Shown piece after piece: positions 11,495 through 21,677 of a stretch of 64,000 nucleotides of DNA. This stretch comes from Chlorocebus sabaeus. Taxonomy: Eukaryota > Chordata > Mammalia > Primates > Cercopithecidae. The translations under genes were made by a program, and so were the position numbers. The notes under the pieces are model-generated. The model saw nothing but the letters and a program-made list of their open reading frames with translations. It ran no database searches and was not told the origin of the DNA. The DNA lies in the NCBI RefSeq assembly GCF_047675955.1, contig NC_132930.1, positions 48,423,832 through 48,487,831 on the forward strand, given 5' to 3'. The stretch's first letter is position 1; each line of letters starts with the position of its first letter.

Positions 11495-11615
11495 CTTGCA
11501 TCTCCCTCTCCGCCTGGCTGGCTCTTTCTTGGTAAATTTTATCCAAGTGCTTCTGCTTCTCCTCTTCTCTCTTTCTTTCTGCCAGAGTCCGAGCATTTGT
11601 GTCTTGAAAATCCAC
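11495..11615 (-). CDS. UVSSA: UVSSA coding exon 3 (charged helix), GC donor
   Basis: Acceptor GCTCAG precedes GTGGATTTTCAAG (VDFQ). The exon encodes 40 residues ending ERASQAEREMQ, a highly charged helical segment (RKREEEKQKHLDKIYQER) plausibly coiled coil, plus one base of the next codon. The junction is ATGCAAG followed by GCAAGT. Only this GC donor keeps frame and gives the expected MQE-LSGEIE join to the next exon. The match to the GC-donor consensus AG|GCAAGT is very good, so I read this as a true GC-AG intron. 121 bp, phase 0 to 1. Confidence 0.93.
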
Positions 11616-11643
11616 CTGAGCAATTGAAAATAAAGACTAGGGT

Positions 11644-11778
11644 CGGCCGGGCGGAGTGGCTCACGCCTGTCATCCCAGCACTTTGGGAGGCCAAGGCGGG
11701 CAGATCATGAGGTCACGAGTTCGAGACCAGCCTGAACAACATGGTGAAACCCCATCTCTACTAAAAATACAAAAACTA
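11644..11778 (+). mobile_element. Alu left-arm fragment, plus orientation
   Basis: Starts GGCCGGGCGGAGTGGCTCAC and is cut after CTACTAAAAATACAAAAACTA by the next Alu. It sits only 29 bp upstream (minus-strand sense) of the acceptor side of UVSSA coding exon 3. Confidence 0.88.
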
Positions 11779-12007
11779 GGCCGGGCGCGGTGGCTCACGC
11801 CTGTCATCCCAGCACTTTGGGAGGCCGAGGCAGGTGGATCATAAGGTCAGCAGATGGAGACCATCCTGGCTAACACGGTGAAACCCCGTCTCTACTAAAA
11901 ATACAAAAAATTAGCCAGGCCTGGTGGTGGGCACCTGTAGTCCCAGCTACTCGGGAGCCACTGTACTCCAGCATGGGCGACAGAGTGAGACTCCATCTCA
12001 AAAAAAT
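11779..12007 (+). mobile_element. Alu, 3'-shortened, plus orientation
   Basis: Begins GGCCGGGCGCGGTGGCTCAC, continues through CTACTAAAAATACAAAAAATTAGCC, then jumps from CTCGGGAG to CCACTGTACTCCAG, deleting most of the right-arm start. It ends in A6. Confidence 0.88.
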
Positions 12008-12427
12008 AGCTGGGCGTGGTGGCAGGTGCCTGTAGTCCCAGCTACTTGGGAGGCTGAGGCAGGAGGATCACTTGGACCAGGGAGGTGGAGGTTGCAGCCT
12101 GGGTGGGTGAGGGTTGCTGAGACACAGCCGCCCTCCGCTCCCCCGGCCCCAGCTTCCTCCCAACCCCACTGATGCCCCCCTTGGGGCCCTTTGGGTCTGT
12201 GCATGGCTTCAAATCGCTCTCTTTGAGGAACCTGCTTCTTTGGAAGCAGGCACAGCTGGTGTCCCTTCACCAGGGCCAGGAGGCAGCCGGGCTGGGAAGC
12301 TGCTGGGAGAACTGATCCTCAGGGCTGAGGCAGGAAAATGGCGTGAACAAGGGAGCTGGAGCTTGCAGATCGCGCCACTGTACTCCAGCCTGGGCGACAG
12401 AGTGAGACTCCATCTCAAAAAAAAATA
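12008..12427 (+). mobile_element. Alu interrupted by a 230-bp inverted intron copy
   Basis: Alu sequence runs from 12008 to about 12097 (ending GGAGGTTGCAG). It is broken by foreign sequence to about 12323, then resumes as Alu (GGCTGAGGCAGGAAAATGGCG) to an A-tail at 12417-12425. The second Alu part begins upstream of where the first stopped in the Alu consensus, so the two parts are not a simple split element. Confidence 0.85.
12093..12329 (-). repeat. Inverted copy of UVSSA intron segment 9188-9417
   Basis: Positions 12093-12322 read, on the minus strand, the same as 9188-9417 on the plus strand. The lengths are equal and I see a single mismatch (CACC for TACC near 12104), with no indels. 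The borders share short matches with Alu: TGCAG at the left, and GCTGAG at the right allowing one mismatch. The source segment has no Alu character. The near identity indicates a recent templated insertion or conversion. Confidence 0.93.
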
Positions 12428-12600
12428 GCTAGGCGTGGTGGCAGGTGCCTGTAGTTCCAGCTACTTGGGAGGCTGAGGCAAGAGGATCACTTGGGCCAGG
12501 GAGGTGGAGGTTGCAGTGAGCCGAGATCACGCCACTGCACTCAGGCCTGGGGGACAGAGAGAGACCCTGTCTCAAAAACAACCACCACACCACAACAAAA
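12428..12600 (+). mobile_element. Partial Alu (right-arm side), plus orientation
   Basis: The sequence begins within the Alu body (TAGCTAGGCGTGGTGGCAGG), runs through GCCGAGATCACGCCACTGC, and ends in an A-rich tail of CAAAAACAACC type. It abuts the preceding Alu tail. Confidence 0.85.
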
Positions 12601-12712
12601 ACTAGGGCCATCTATACAGAATGTGAGGAAGATAAAGCTCAAGAAAGCCTAACAAAAGACACAGCATCCACGTGTGGCCGGGAGCCCTACACGTCTGTAA
12701 GTTCACAGTGGG

Positions 12713-12845
12713 GTTTTTTTTTTTTTTTTAACAAGAGTCTTGCTGTGTTGCCCAGGCTGGACTCAAACTCCCAGGATCAGGTGACCCACCAGCCTCGGCT
12801 TCCGGAGTCAGTGGGACTACGGGTGTACACCCTCACCCCCAGCTA
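12713..12845 (-). mobile_element. Old Alu / FLAM fragment, minus orientation
   Basis: A T13 tract is followed by GAGTCTTGCTGTGTTGCCCAG and a strongly diverged left-arm body ending near CACCCCCAGCT. The divergence suggests an AluJ or free-left-arm monomer. Confidence 0.7.
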
Positions 12846-13639
12846 TTCACAGTGCATTACAACAAAACACAACGCACACCTCTCTGCTGTCGCAGCCTGG
12901 GAACGCCAGCACATCTGCTAACTCAAAAGAGGCGACGAGACTTCTCACAGCAAGTACCTCACAGGTAGGCAAGCAGTGTGCTTGTTCCATTGGCAGGCAG
13001 GGGCTGCTGACTGGACCCAGGGGTCTGAAACAACCCCTGAGCATGAACCCTGGGAGACAAGGCACTCCAAGGGCACACAGGGAAGCCAGCGGGGCCGGGT
13101 CATTGCACTGGGGAGGCCTGAGCCTTCGTGGCAGGTGGGGTAAGGGGCACGGTAGGGTCTGGACAATGAGGCTGGGTTCAGGCCACAGTAGCAGATCCTG
13201 GTGGGTTTCATCATGCCAGGAACGAGCCAGAGCCCACAGCAGGATCCAGGTGGAGCCTTAAAGTGCAAGGTTGGGACAGGTCCCAGAGTCCAGGGGCCAC
13301 TGCCATAGAAAATGCTGCATCTGAGAAGTTGGATTTGGCTTTTCCTTTGTCTCCTACACACACATAAAAAATTACGCATGCAACCTCAGCTCCATCCACA
13401 CACACAGCTTATGCTCTTCCTCTCAGAGCTGCGCCGCCCCTCTCAGGGAGGTCCTGACCCCAGCTGCTGTCCACTTTCCCACATTCCACGGATGGTCTGG
13501 TAGCCGGGGTGCTCAGGCAAGGCCAAGCAGGGCCCTGCCGTGCCAGGTCCGACAGGAAGTGCATCTTCACCCTGGTACAGTCTGCCTTCCTCATGTCAGG
13601 TAACCAGAGTCTCTGAGAAAATGGGCCAGGCCCACCTAC

Positions 13640-13970
13640 CTTTTTGTTGTGTCTTAAGAAGTGGTAGCCCAAGGCAAGCTTCTTGTAGGCCTCCCCGAAC
13701 TTCTCATTCCACCCTTCCACGGCCCGGGTGGCCGCCTGCCTCAGCCTCTGTGCCGCCTCCCTGGGGGGTGGCAGAGGTTGTGCGGGGTCCGTGCCCAGCG
13801 TGAGCTCCAGGAACTCCTGGAAGTTGGAAACGACCAGCATCCGGAACTGGTGAGACCTGGCAAAGAGTTCGTCCACGATCTGGAAGGCTGAGAGGCGGAT
13901 CTCGGCGTGTTCCTGGGTCAGCTGTGCTATCAGCAGGCGGTAGGCACGGCTCAGCTGCTCCTCTGAAGAC
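13640..13970 (-). CDS. UVSSA: UVSSA coding exon 2 (VHS-like domain)
   Basis: Acceptor CCCCAG precedes GTCTTCAGAGG; the single leading G completes the split Lys codon. The exon then gives 110 codons from SSEEQLSRAYRLLIAQLTQ to GYHFLRHNKK, and ends at donor GTAGGT. It holds most of the helical VHS/ENTH-like domain. Visible features are the heptad-like stretch around AEIRLSAFQIVDELF and the proline-rich insert QPLPPPREAAQRL. Phase in 1, phase out 0. One residue near the end of the insert (Ala in RQAATRAVEGW) differs from the Thr I recall in human. Confidence 0.96.
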
Positions 13971-15167
13971 CTGGGGATATGAGCCAGCCTGACCCAACTG
14001 CCCCGCATGCAGAGGATGGGTGGGGGAGACTCTCCGTACAGGGATGCTGCATGCACGTGTGGCAGGGACCACCACTGCCTTCCCATCTTCATTCTCCCCT
14101 TTTCTAGAGCAGGGTCTGCATACTGCCGCTCAAGGGCCCCATCTAGTTCTCCAGCCCCTGCCTGTTTCTGTGTGGCCCATAAGCCAAGAATGTTGAAACA
14201 AATGAAAAATACTTGGTGAAATGTGAAAATTATATAGACTTCAAATGTCGGTGCTCATTCACAAAGTTTCATTGGAATGTGGCCCATTTATCCAGCTGCA
14301 TCATCTACAGCTGCTTTCACAGAGCTGAGGCCTTACAGCAAAGCCTGAAACACAAACCATCCGGCCCTTTAAACACATGCCACACGGCACAACACAGACC
14401 GCCCGGCACAAACGCACACCGCCCAGCGCGCACACTGTTCAGCTGGGTGCCTCCTGATGCGGGAAGGAAGGGAAGGCCTAGAGCTCGGGACATCTCCCAG
14501 CCCCTCCTGAATGCTCCTCTTCCCAGCTCCTGGCCCCACATAAACCATTGCGAATTGGATTTCCAGGTGCATGCTGCAAAACCTGACCTGAAATTTTCTA
14601 TTAAAATGTCAACACTCCATTACTCTATAAACCATCTGTAAGTTCTCGTTTTACAAACGCAGGATACAGGATAATGAGTGTCCTCGATTTATGTTCCACC
14701 CTCCGAGGGGAAGTTCTGCTTCCCCCATGAATCTCTGGCTGCCTGAGGGTGACCTGCAGAGATCCTGGGCGGCGTATTCCCCCGAGGGAGCAGTGAACAG
14801 GGGTGGACGTACCCTAAAGGCGATGGACCAACTCGCCCATCGGCAAGCTCTATTCTCTCCCTTCGCAAAGTCCAACAGCAAAGAAAAAGACGCACGTTTC
14901 TCTCTAAATCACATACGTGCACTCAGGAAACGGGAATGAAGAGAGAAGCACCAAGCACGGAGCAGTGATGGGTCTGCAATGCCACTCGCCCCGAACCCAG
15001 AACATGACCACCCATCAGAGCTGGGTACTGCAGGGCCCTGACAAAATGTCCTGGGTGTGTCCTCGGGTGGTTCTCTCCCAGGTCGGGGCAGGAGGGCAGG
15101 GCCCTGTGTGTGTCCTGGGCTCTGTGGGCCAGTCAGTTACTGTGAGTTACTAAACCCTAAGACATAC
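13971..15167 (-). other. UVSSA intron after coding exon 1
   Basis: Canonical GT-AG intron. It is mostly unique sequence. An old interspersed repeat remnant lies at about 14105-14330 (see separate entry). No internal exon was recognised. Confidence 0.7.
14105..14330. mobile_element. Fossil DNA-transposon-like repeat
   Basis: The stretch contains a recognisable but degenerate motif set, AAAGTTTCATTGGAATGTGGCCC followed by CAGCTGCTTTCACAG, typical of an old mammalian hAT/Charlie-type interspersed repeat. Family name and limits are uncertain; it was identified from memory of the consensus only. Confidence 0.4.
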
Positions 15168-15267
15168 TTGCAAATTTTCTTCAGTTCCTTCATTTTCTCA
15201 GGATTTAGTCTGGGTTCTCCTGAAGTTGTGAGCTCTTCTACCAACTTCGAAAGTTTCTGATCCATAT
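15168..15267 (-). CDS. UVSSA: UVSSA coding exon 1 (start codon exon)
   Basis: The ATG lies at 15265-15263, preceded by two UTR bases and an acceptor (CTATTTCTAG). It encodes 32 residues beginning MDQKLSKLVEEL and ending KELKKIC plus two bases of the next codon, then donor GTATGT at 15167-15162. This is the N-terminus of the VHS-like domain used by UVSSA to contact CSA and polymerase II. The start agrees with the known protein N-terminus, and there is no upstream in-frame coding sequence because the exon opens two bases before the ATG. At least one non-coding first exon must lie upstream in the CpG island. Confidence 0.95.
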
Positions 15268-15640
15268 CTAGAAATAGGTAAGGCAGAAATGCTAAATCAC
15301 CATCTGTATTTTATAGCTCTTGCTGTTATTAACGTGTTTACTGGGCTCTACTATAAACCGAAAGTTCCGGGAGGACCCTGAGGCTGGGGTCCATCTGCTG
15401 TTACCTCTGGGGGCGCCTCTCTGGGAAATATGTGTCCGGCAAGGCCTTTACAGCGGTGATTACGGTCAGTTTTTAAAGTGAACCTTCAACTCGGGACCTC
15501 TACAATCCCCTGCGTGTGGGACGCTGCACTGAGGGCCGTGCGTTAAGAACCAGTGGCACTGTCCAAATCAGCTTTTGCCTAACGTGACTGTTGCTGTTTC
15601 CCTTATTCACGGATTCCGCAAGGCAGCCTCCAGCAAGGCT
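15268..15640 (-). other. UVSSA 5'-UTR intron, proximal part
   Basis: Unique-looking sequence between the CpG island and the start-codon exon. Acceptor and pyrimidine tract of coding exon 1 are at 15268-15290. I see no repeat or further exon here. Confidence 0.5.
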
Positions 15641-17090
15641 GCAGAGGCCAAAAGGAGCCAAGAAATTCTGAGATCAATGAAAGTCGCGCCCGGAGGCCAG
15701 GGGCGGCCCTAACGGAGGCAGCCCGCCCGGAGGCCCAGGGTCGAGCACCGCGGCGTGCAAGGTGGGAAATGGCGAGAGCCTGCAGCACCGCCAGAAAAAG
15801 GCCGAAGGACCCGGAAGGAAGCGCCAGGGGAGGCCGGGGCGGAGGCTGGGAAGCTGCGCCCTACCCGGGGAAAGCAGCGGCCCGGCGGGGCCGCACGAGG
15901 CTGGGGCCGCGGAGTCGCCCTCGCACAGCGGCTGCACCGGGCGGGCGTGCAGCCTTCGGCGGTGCTCGGGGGCTGCGGCCTGTCACTCGGCTCTGGGCCC
16001 GCCCTCCGGCCCCGCCGCCGGCGCTCTCGAGGACACGGGACACGCTCCGCCCGCAGGTCTCTGCCCGGCGCCCGCAGAGCCACCGGTGCTGAACCGGCTC
16101 GACCCTCGCCCCCCAGCGCAACCACAGCCCCACCTACCGCTGACTCGGCGCTCGCCTCGCCCCGCCCCTTCCGGCGGGCGGACCGCCCCTCCTGTCAGGT
16201 GCCCAAGAGCTCTACAGCCATTGGCTGTCCCTGGGCCGGACGCATCAGGAGCTGGGGTCACCACGGCGACGACTGCACCTACCCCTTGACGCGGCCGTTC
16301 TCGCTGTTGCCCCATCCTTTCCGGCAAAGGCCCCGCCCCTATCACGTGCCCTGAGCTCGGCAGCCAATGGCTCACCCCGACCCAGGAGGCGCAGGCGCAA
16401 AGACGCGGCCGAGGTCTGCGCGGTGACGTAGGCGCGCTCCCGGCGAGGGCGGGGCAGCCTGGGAGAGGAGACGCGCGACAAAAGAGGCGGGAGGGCGCAG
16501 AAAGTCCTTAAAGGGGCTGCGGTGTGCGGGCGCCGGGGGCGGGGCCGGCCGGGAAACTGAGGCCGAAAGGAAGTTCCGGTCTGGGCGTCAATGCCACGCC
16601 TGCCGGGAGTCTCGCGGCCAGGTCCCTTCCCCTGCGGAGGGCCGGTGAAGACTGCCCAGGCGGGAGGGCGCGGGTCCCTGGACCCTGGCGCCCTGGACCC
16701 CGCGGCGCCTCCCCCCTCGGGCCCGAGAAGGGAACCCCTGGGCGGGCTCGGGGGTCTTCGGGGCCCAGCTCGGCGCCAGACACACAGCAGGTACCCCTGG
16801 GCCCGGGCTGGCCCCGGGCAGAATGAGGACCAGAAGCGCCGTCCGTCCTGCCGCCGAGGTCCGCAGCCTGGAATGGAGGGGAGTGCGAGGCCGGCTGCGG
16901 ACGGACCGACCTGGAGACCGGTGGCTCAGGAGGAACGCGGTGTGCACCCCACTCGCGGGGCGCCCGGCACAGGCCACGCAGAGCAGACGCCCGACTGGGC
17001 GTCCGGGGCTGGGTGCATGGCGGGGGCCGCCGGCGGCGGGGCGGCGGGGCGGTGGGCCAGGGTTTCTTTTTCGGGGGAATGGGCGTGCCC
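15640..17090. promoter_or_regulatory. UVSSA: CpG-island promoter of UVSSA
   Basis: The stretch is strikingly rich in CpG and G+C compared with both flanks and lies just upstream (minus-strand sense) of the UVSSA start-codon exon. Visible elements are: E-box CACGTG at 16343-16348; CCAAT at 16364-16368 (plus) and its inverted form at 16220-16224; GC boxes near 16161-16168 and 16331-16339; CCGGAA ETS-type sites on the minus strand at 16169-16174 and 16319-16324; and a CRE-like TGACGTA at 16424-16430. Good GTAGGTG splice donors on the minus strand at 16137-16131 and 16282-16276 could end alternative non-coding first exons. No TATA box was seen. TSS placement (about 16.1-16.4 kb) is inference. Confidence 0.85.
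16131..16385 (-). repeat. Degenerate tandem duplication inside UVSSA promoter
   Basis: Two segments starting at about 16131 and 16276 (offset 145-150 bp) align through most of 100 bp. In the same order each has: a CACCTACC block (minus-strand donor GTAGGTG); TGAC.CGG; TTCCGG at 16169 or 16319; a GC box with CGCCCCT; GTGCCC..GAGCTC; and CAGCCA.TGGCT at about 16215 or 16361. The CCAAT core is flipped by one base between copies (CCATTGG versus CCAATGG). Identity is roughly 70-75% by eye. Confidence 0.7.
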
Positions 17091-17094
17091 TTGC

Positions 17095-17205
17095 GTTAGA
17101 GTGGTGGTAGCTCACAACCCTGTTAATCGTGTTTTTGTAGGGTGGGTTTCACGATGTGTGAGTTATATCTCAGTAAAGCAATTATTTTAAAAAAGAAAAG
17201 AAGAG
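17095..17205 (+). mobile_element. Old L1-like 3' end remnant
   Basis: A short piece ending GTTATATCTCAGTAAAGC followed by an A-rich tail resembles the 3' terminus of old L1M elements. It lies at the edge of the CpG island. Confidence 0.5.
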
Positions 17206-17672
17206 GGACTCCCTGCGCCGCCCCTCTCTGCAGCACCAGCCTCTGTCCCTGGGCGTCAGTGGCTCCCAGCTCCTAGCCTGCAGGCAGCCCTGAGCCGCTC
17301 CTCCGCCTCACCCCTTCCTCACCCAGCCTCTTGCTTCACTGAGCAAGCTGCAGCCAGATCCTCCCTCAGCGCCCCTTGCCCTGTGCACCCAATCGCCGGC
17401 CTGTGGCTTCCTCCAAGGCACCCATCCAGCAGTTTCCCTCTGTGTTCTACAGCAGGTTTTTTTGTTGTTGTTTATTAGTTCTCATTAGCATAAAAAGGTG
17501 CCGTTTCTCCCATACTAACAAAACCCTCTCTTTATCTGACTTCTCTCACCAATTGCTAAGTCCAGTTTCTTTTACACTGCCCCGGGGTGTCCTCTCAGCC
17601 CTCAGGCTCTACAGCACAGCCAAGCTGCCCGTCCACTGTCCACTGCCCTCTATCAGCTGATGGCCCTGCAGC
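17206..17672. other. Intergenic, unique-looking
   Basis: Nothing recognised apart from pyrimidine-rich stretches. No exon or repeat identified. Confidence 0.4.
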
Positions 17673-17977
17673 CTTTTTTTTTTTTTTTGAGACGAATCTC
17701 GCTTTGTCACCCAGGCTGGAGTGCAGTGGCGCGATCTCGGCTCACTGCAACCTCCGCCTCCTGGGTTCAAGGGTTCAAGCGATTCTCCTGCCTCAGCCTC
17801 CCGAGTAGCTGGGATTACAGGTGCCCACCACCACACCCAGCTCATTTTTGAATTTTTAGTAGAGACGGGGTTTCACCATGTTGGTCAGGCTGGTCTCGAA
17901 CTCCTGACTTCCGGTGATCCGCCCGCCTCAGCCTTCCGAAGTGCTGGGATTACAGGCGAGAGCCACCGCGCCTGGCC
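17673..17977 (-). mobile_element. Full-length Alu (S-type), minus orientation
   Basis: T16 head (reverse of the A-tail), GAGACGAATCTCGC, middle A-rich linker reversed, and end CGCGCCTGGCC. Confidence 0.95.
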
Positions 17978-18767
17978 TGCCCTCATCCTTCTGTTCGCTT
18001 GGACCAATTACCTGACTCACTTGAGCTTCTCACTTCCTCACTCCATGAACATTTGGTTTGCAAATCCTGACAGCCCTTCCCTCAGAACACATCCAGATGT
18101 GAGCAGGTCCCACTGCCTCATTGCCGCTGCCAATTCCCGGCCACCCCTGCAGTGGGTCACTGCTGTCACCTTGTCTTTCACTTGTGCGCTGGTACCCCTA
18201 GACCATCATGCAGCAACCAGAGGGACCTTTGAAAGTCTAAGGTCGGATCACAGGATTGCTCCACACACAATCCTCCTACAGCTCCCATCCCAGAGCAAAG
18301 CAAAATCTGTCGTGGCCTGCGTTTGCCGCCCCCTACATCCCACCGGTCGACTTCTCCAACCTGCTCTTGCTATCACACTGGGCCTCTGGGGAGCGAATCC
18401 TTCTGCCGGGAAGCTTCTGCCAGTATCCAGAGCTCCTTCCCCATCTCCGTCCAGCCACTGCTCATGTCTCACCCCTGAGCAAACACTTCTGCACCTTCCC
18501 GCCTCCCCGGCTCAGCACCCCCACCGTCCGTTTTCTTAACCTGCTCCGCTTGTTCCCAGGGCACTTCTGGCTTTGTATCACACAGACTTACTTACTATCT
18601 TACTAGCTGATTCGCTTTTTTCTCTTCACCCCTAAAACATACAGTCCATAAAATTAGAGATCTCTGTTTTGTTTCATGAAGCCAGACACAAAGTAGTGCT
18701 CAATATTTGTTGAATGCTGGATAAGATTAGAAAGCCAAGATAAATCATGATAAGAATTAGACGATAT
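17978..18767. other. Intergenic, unique or very old repeat
   Basis: Pyrimidine-rich sequence resembling the 3' part of very degenerate LINE or other old repeat (CACAATCCTCCTACAGCTCCC, TTGTTGAATGCTGGATAAG). No gene seen; family uncertain. Confidence 0.4.
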
Positions 18768-19070
18768 TTTATTTTTTTGTTTTCATTTGAGGCGGAGTCT
18801 TGCTCTGTCGCCCAGGTTGGAGTGCAGTGACGCGATCTCGGCTCACTGGAACCTCTGCCTCCCAGGTTCAAGTGATTCTTGTGTCTCAGCCTCCCAAACA
18901 ACTGGGATTACAGGCACCCACCACCATGCCCAGCTAATTTTTGTATTTTTAGTAGAGACAGGGTTTCACCATATTGGCCAGGCTGGTCTCGAACTCCTGG
19001 CCTCAAGTGATCTGCCCACCTCCGTCTCCCAAAGTGTTGGGATTATAGGCGTGAGTCACTGCACCCAGCC
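18768..19070 (-). mobile_element. Full-length Alu, minus orientation
   Basis: TTTTGTTTTCATTTGAGGCGGAGTC through to CACTGCACCCAGCC; both arms present. Confidence 0.95.
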
Positions 19071-19539
19071 AAGAATTAGAAGATACTTCTAAAAGACATT
19101 TTAAAAGAACCAACAGAAAGTTTGAGATGATAAAACCCAAGCAGTATAAACAAAACCACCCAAGGCACATCTTAAATTGCAGAAAACTAGTGACAAATCT
19201 TAGAAGCAGTCAGAGTAAAAAAGGCATATGACATATAGGCCCAAAGAAGCCAAAGATTTCTTGTCCCTTCCACCCCCAACAACAACAACAACAAAAGCAA
19301 GCCAGAAGAAAATGGAACATCTTTAAGATGGTAAAAGAAAAAATTCTGTCAATCTAGAACTATATATGAGCAATATAGCCTTTTAAAACTGAGGTGACAC
19401 AAAAGCATTTTCAGACAAAAGCTACATGAATTATAACCAGCAGATTTCCAGTCCAGGGACTGTTACAGGATGCTCTTCAGATGAAAGGAAAATGATGCCA
19501 GAGCCAAACTATAAAAGGAATGAAAAGTTCTATAAACAC

Positions 19540-19788
19540 TTTTTTTTTTTTTTTTTTTTTGAGACGGAGTTTCACTCATCACCCAGGCTGGAGTGCAATG
19601 GTGAGATCTTGGCTCACCGCAACCTCTGCCCCCTGAGTTCAAGCGATTCTCCTGCCTCAGCCTCCTGAGTAGCTGGGACTACAGGCACGTGCCGCCACGC
19701 CCGGCTAATTTGTGTATTTTTAGTAGAGATGGGGTTTCACCATGTTGGTCAGGCTGGTCTCGAACTCCTGACCTCATGATCTGCCTCC
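19540..19788 (-). mobile_element. Alu, truncated, minus orientation, inserted in L1
   Basis: T21 head, GAGACGGAGTTTCACTC, ending abruptly at GACCTCATGATCTGCC before the usual 5' Alu end. Confidence 0.92.
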
Positions 19789-19887
19789 TGGAGGTGGCAA
19801 TACCGTAGATGAGAGAAGGATCTAAATCTACAGGAAGATATGCCATATTCATGGGTTGAGGACTCAATATTGTTAACGATTTTTAAG

Positions 19888-20262
19888 TCCTTGTTATGGA
19901 CTGAATTGTGGCCCCTGCCTACCAAATTCCTATATTGAAGCCCTAACCTCCAATGTGACTTTATTTGGAGATGAGGCCTTTAAAGAGGTGAACATTAAAT
20001 GGGATTCTAGGGATAGAGCCCGCATTTGATAGGACTGATGTCCTCGTAACATGAAGAGACTCCTAAGATGTGTGTGCATAGGAGGAAGTCCACCACTAGA
20101 GGACACAGTGAGAAGGGGGCCGTCTGCAAGCCAGGAGGAGAGGCCTCACCGGGAGCCAACCCTGCCAGCATCTCCTCTAGAACCGTGAAGAAATAAATGT
20201 CCATTGTTTAAACCCCCTAGTCTGCGGTCTTCTGTTATGGCAGCCAAGCAAATGAATGCCGT
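19888..20262 (+). mobile_element. MLT1-type MaLR solo LTR nested in L1
   Basis: Begins TGTTATGGACTGAATTGTGG, followed by CCTAACCTCCAATGTGAC, GGAGATGAGGCCTTTAAAG, GATGTCCTCGTAAC and the 3' AATAAATGTCCATTG, as in MLT1 LTRs. No internal retroviral genes. Confidence 0.82.
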
Positions 20263-20469
20263 CCCTTTGGGGACGATAGGTTCACTGCAGTTCCAGTGAA
20301 AATCCCAGCACACTTTACAGTGTGTAGCAGACACTGATTAGTCGACTCTAAAATGTACGTGGAAATGCAAAGGACCTAGAACCACCGAGACCATCTGAAA
20401 AAGCAGAACCGGAGGAATCATGCTCCCTGGTTTCAAGACTTGCCTTAAAACTGCAATAATTAAGATAAT

Positions 20470-20771
20470 GTGGGCTGGGCGCAGCGGCTCACACCTGTCA
20501 TCCCAGCACTTTGGGAGGCCGAGACAGGCGGATCACGAGGTCAGGAGATCCAGGCCATCCTGGCTAACACGATGAAACACCGTCTCTACTAAAAATAAAA
20601 AAATTAGCCGGGCGCGGTGGCGGGCGCCTGTAGTCCCAGCTACTCGGGAGGCTGAGGCAGGAGAATGGCGGGAACCCGGGAGGCAGAGCTTGCAGTGAGT
20701 GGAGATTGCACCACTGCACTCCAGCCTGGGCGACAGAGCCAGACTCCGTCTCAAAAAAAAAAAAAAAAAAA
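20470..20771 (+). mobile_element. Full-length Alu (young, Y/S-type), plus orientation
   Basis: GGCTGGGCGCAGCGGCTCAC to A18 tail; contains the Y-like GGAGAATGGCGGGAACCCGG segment. It splits the L1. Confidence 0.95.
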
Positions 20772-21677
20772 GATAGTGTGGTGGTGTTAGTACAAGGATA
20801 GACCTAAAGGCCAATTTAACAGAAGACAGTGTCCAGAGATAAACCCCAACTTACACAGCCAGGAATTTTTTTTTTTTAATGGAGCCAGCATTATTCAATG
20901 GGATGAGAAAGGTCTTTTTAACAACTGGTGTCAGAACAATAAACATACGGGATGGGGTGGGGAATCATCCTCAAGCTCTTCCTCACGCAACACACACGAG
21001 TTAGAGATGTGTTACAGACTTAAACAGAAAAGCTGGAATGGAATCTTCTGGAATACATAAGAGAATATTATCGCAACCCTGGAATAAGTAGAGTTTTTCT
21101 TTTTTTTAGAACAAAGAAAAGCATTAGCCACAAAGGAAAGAATAAATTGAACTGCACTAAAATTTAAAAAATCTGCTGATCAAATGACAGTCAATAAAGC
21201 ATAAATACACATATCCCAGAAAGGATTCGTATGTGAGGAATTCCTACAAATCAGTAAGATAATGCAATCTAAAATGAGCAACAGACAAATATATAAATTA
21301 CAATCAGCACATCAGGAGGTCAAAATCAGACATCAGAGAAAAGGAAAGGAAAATCACACTGAGGCTGCAGTGCACACCCACCTGAATGGCTAACCTGACA
21401 ACACCAAGTGTTAACAACAACATGGGGCCACTGGAAACCTCACACTGCTGCTGGAGTGTAAAATGCTACCACCAACTTTGGATAAATCTTTGGCATTTGT
21501 GGTACAGTTAAACATATAAACACACCATGACTCAGTTCATTCTACTTCCAGATAATTACTTCCCAAAGAAATGAAAATAATGTCTGCAAGAGGACTGGCA
21601 CACAAATGTTTGTAAGAGGTTTACTCATCATAGCCCCAAATAGGGAACAACCCAAATGTCCATCAAGAGAATGGACA

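Larger units (their letters stand above)
1..16400 (-). other. UVSSA: UVSSA gene, 5' part (promoter, exons and introns)
   Basis: The minus strand carries a CpG-island promoter followed by six coding exons whose joined translation matches UVSSA (UV-stimulated scaffold protein A, formerly KIAA1530). Known role: in transcription-coupled nucleotide excision repair UVSSA binds the CSA/CSB assembly at stalled RNA polymerase II, delivers USP7 to protect CSB, and recruits TFIIH; loss causes UV-sensitive syndrome. The six exons join in phase (98+331+121+384+113+129 = 1176 nt, 392 codons) without a stop; the human protein is about 709 residues. The VHS-like N-terminal domain is here. The TFIIH-binding motif, the zinc finger and the DUF2043 C-terminal region would be in exons beyond position 1. 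No such exon was found in 1-8,070, so this stretch is one long intron. Gene end and exact TSS are not visible. Confidence 0.95.

Noticed and set aside
15755..16375. Open frames of 130-199 codons in the CpG island
   Set aside because: High GC leaves few stops; the frames differ on both strands and overlap promoter motifs. No known product.
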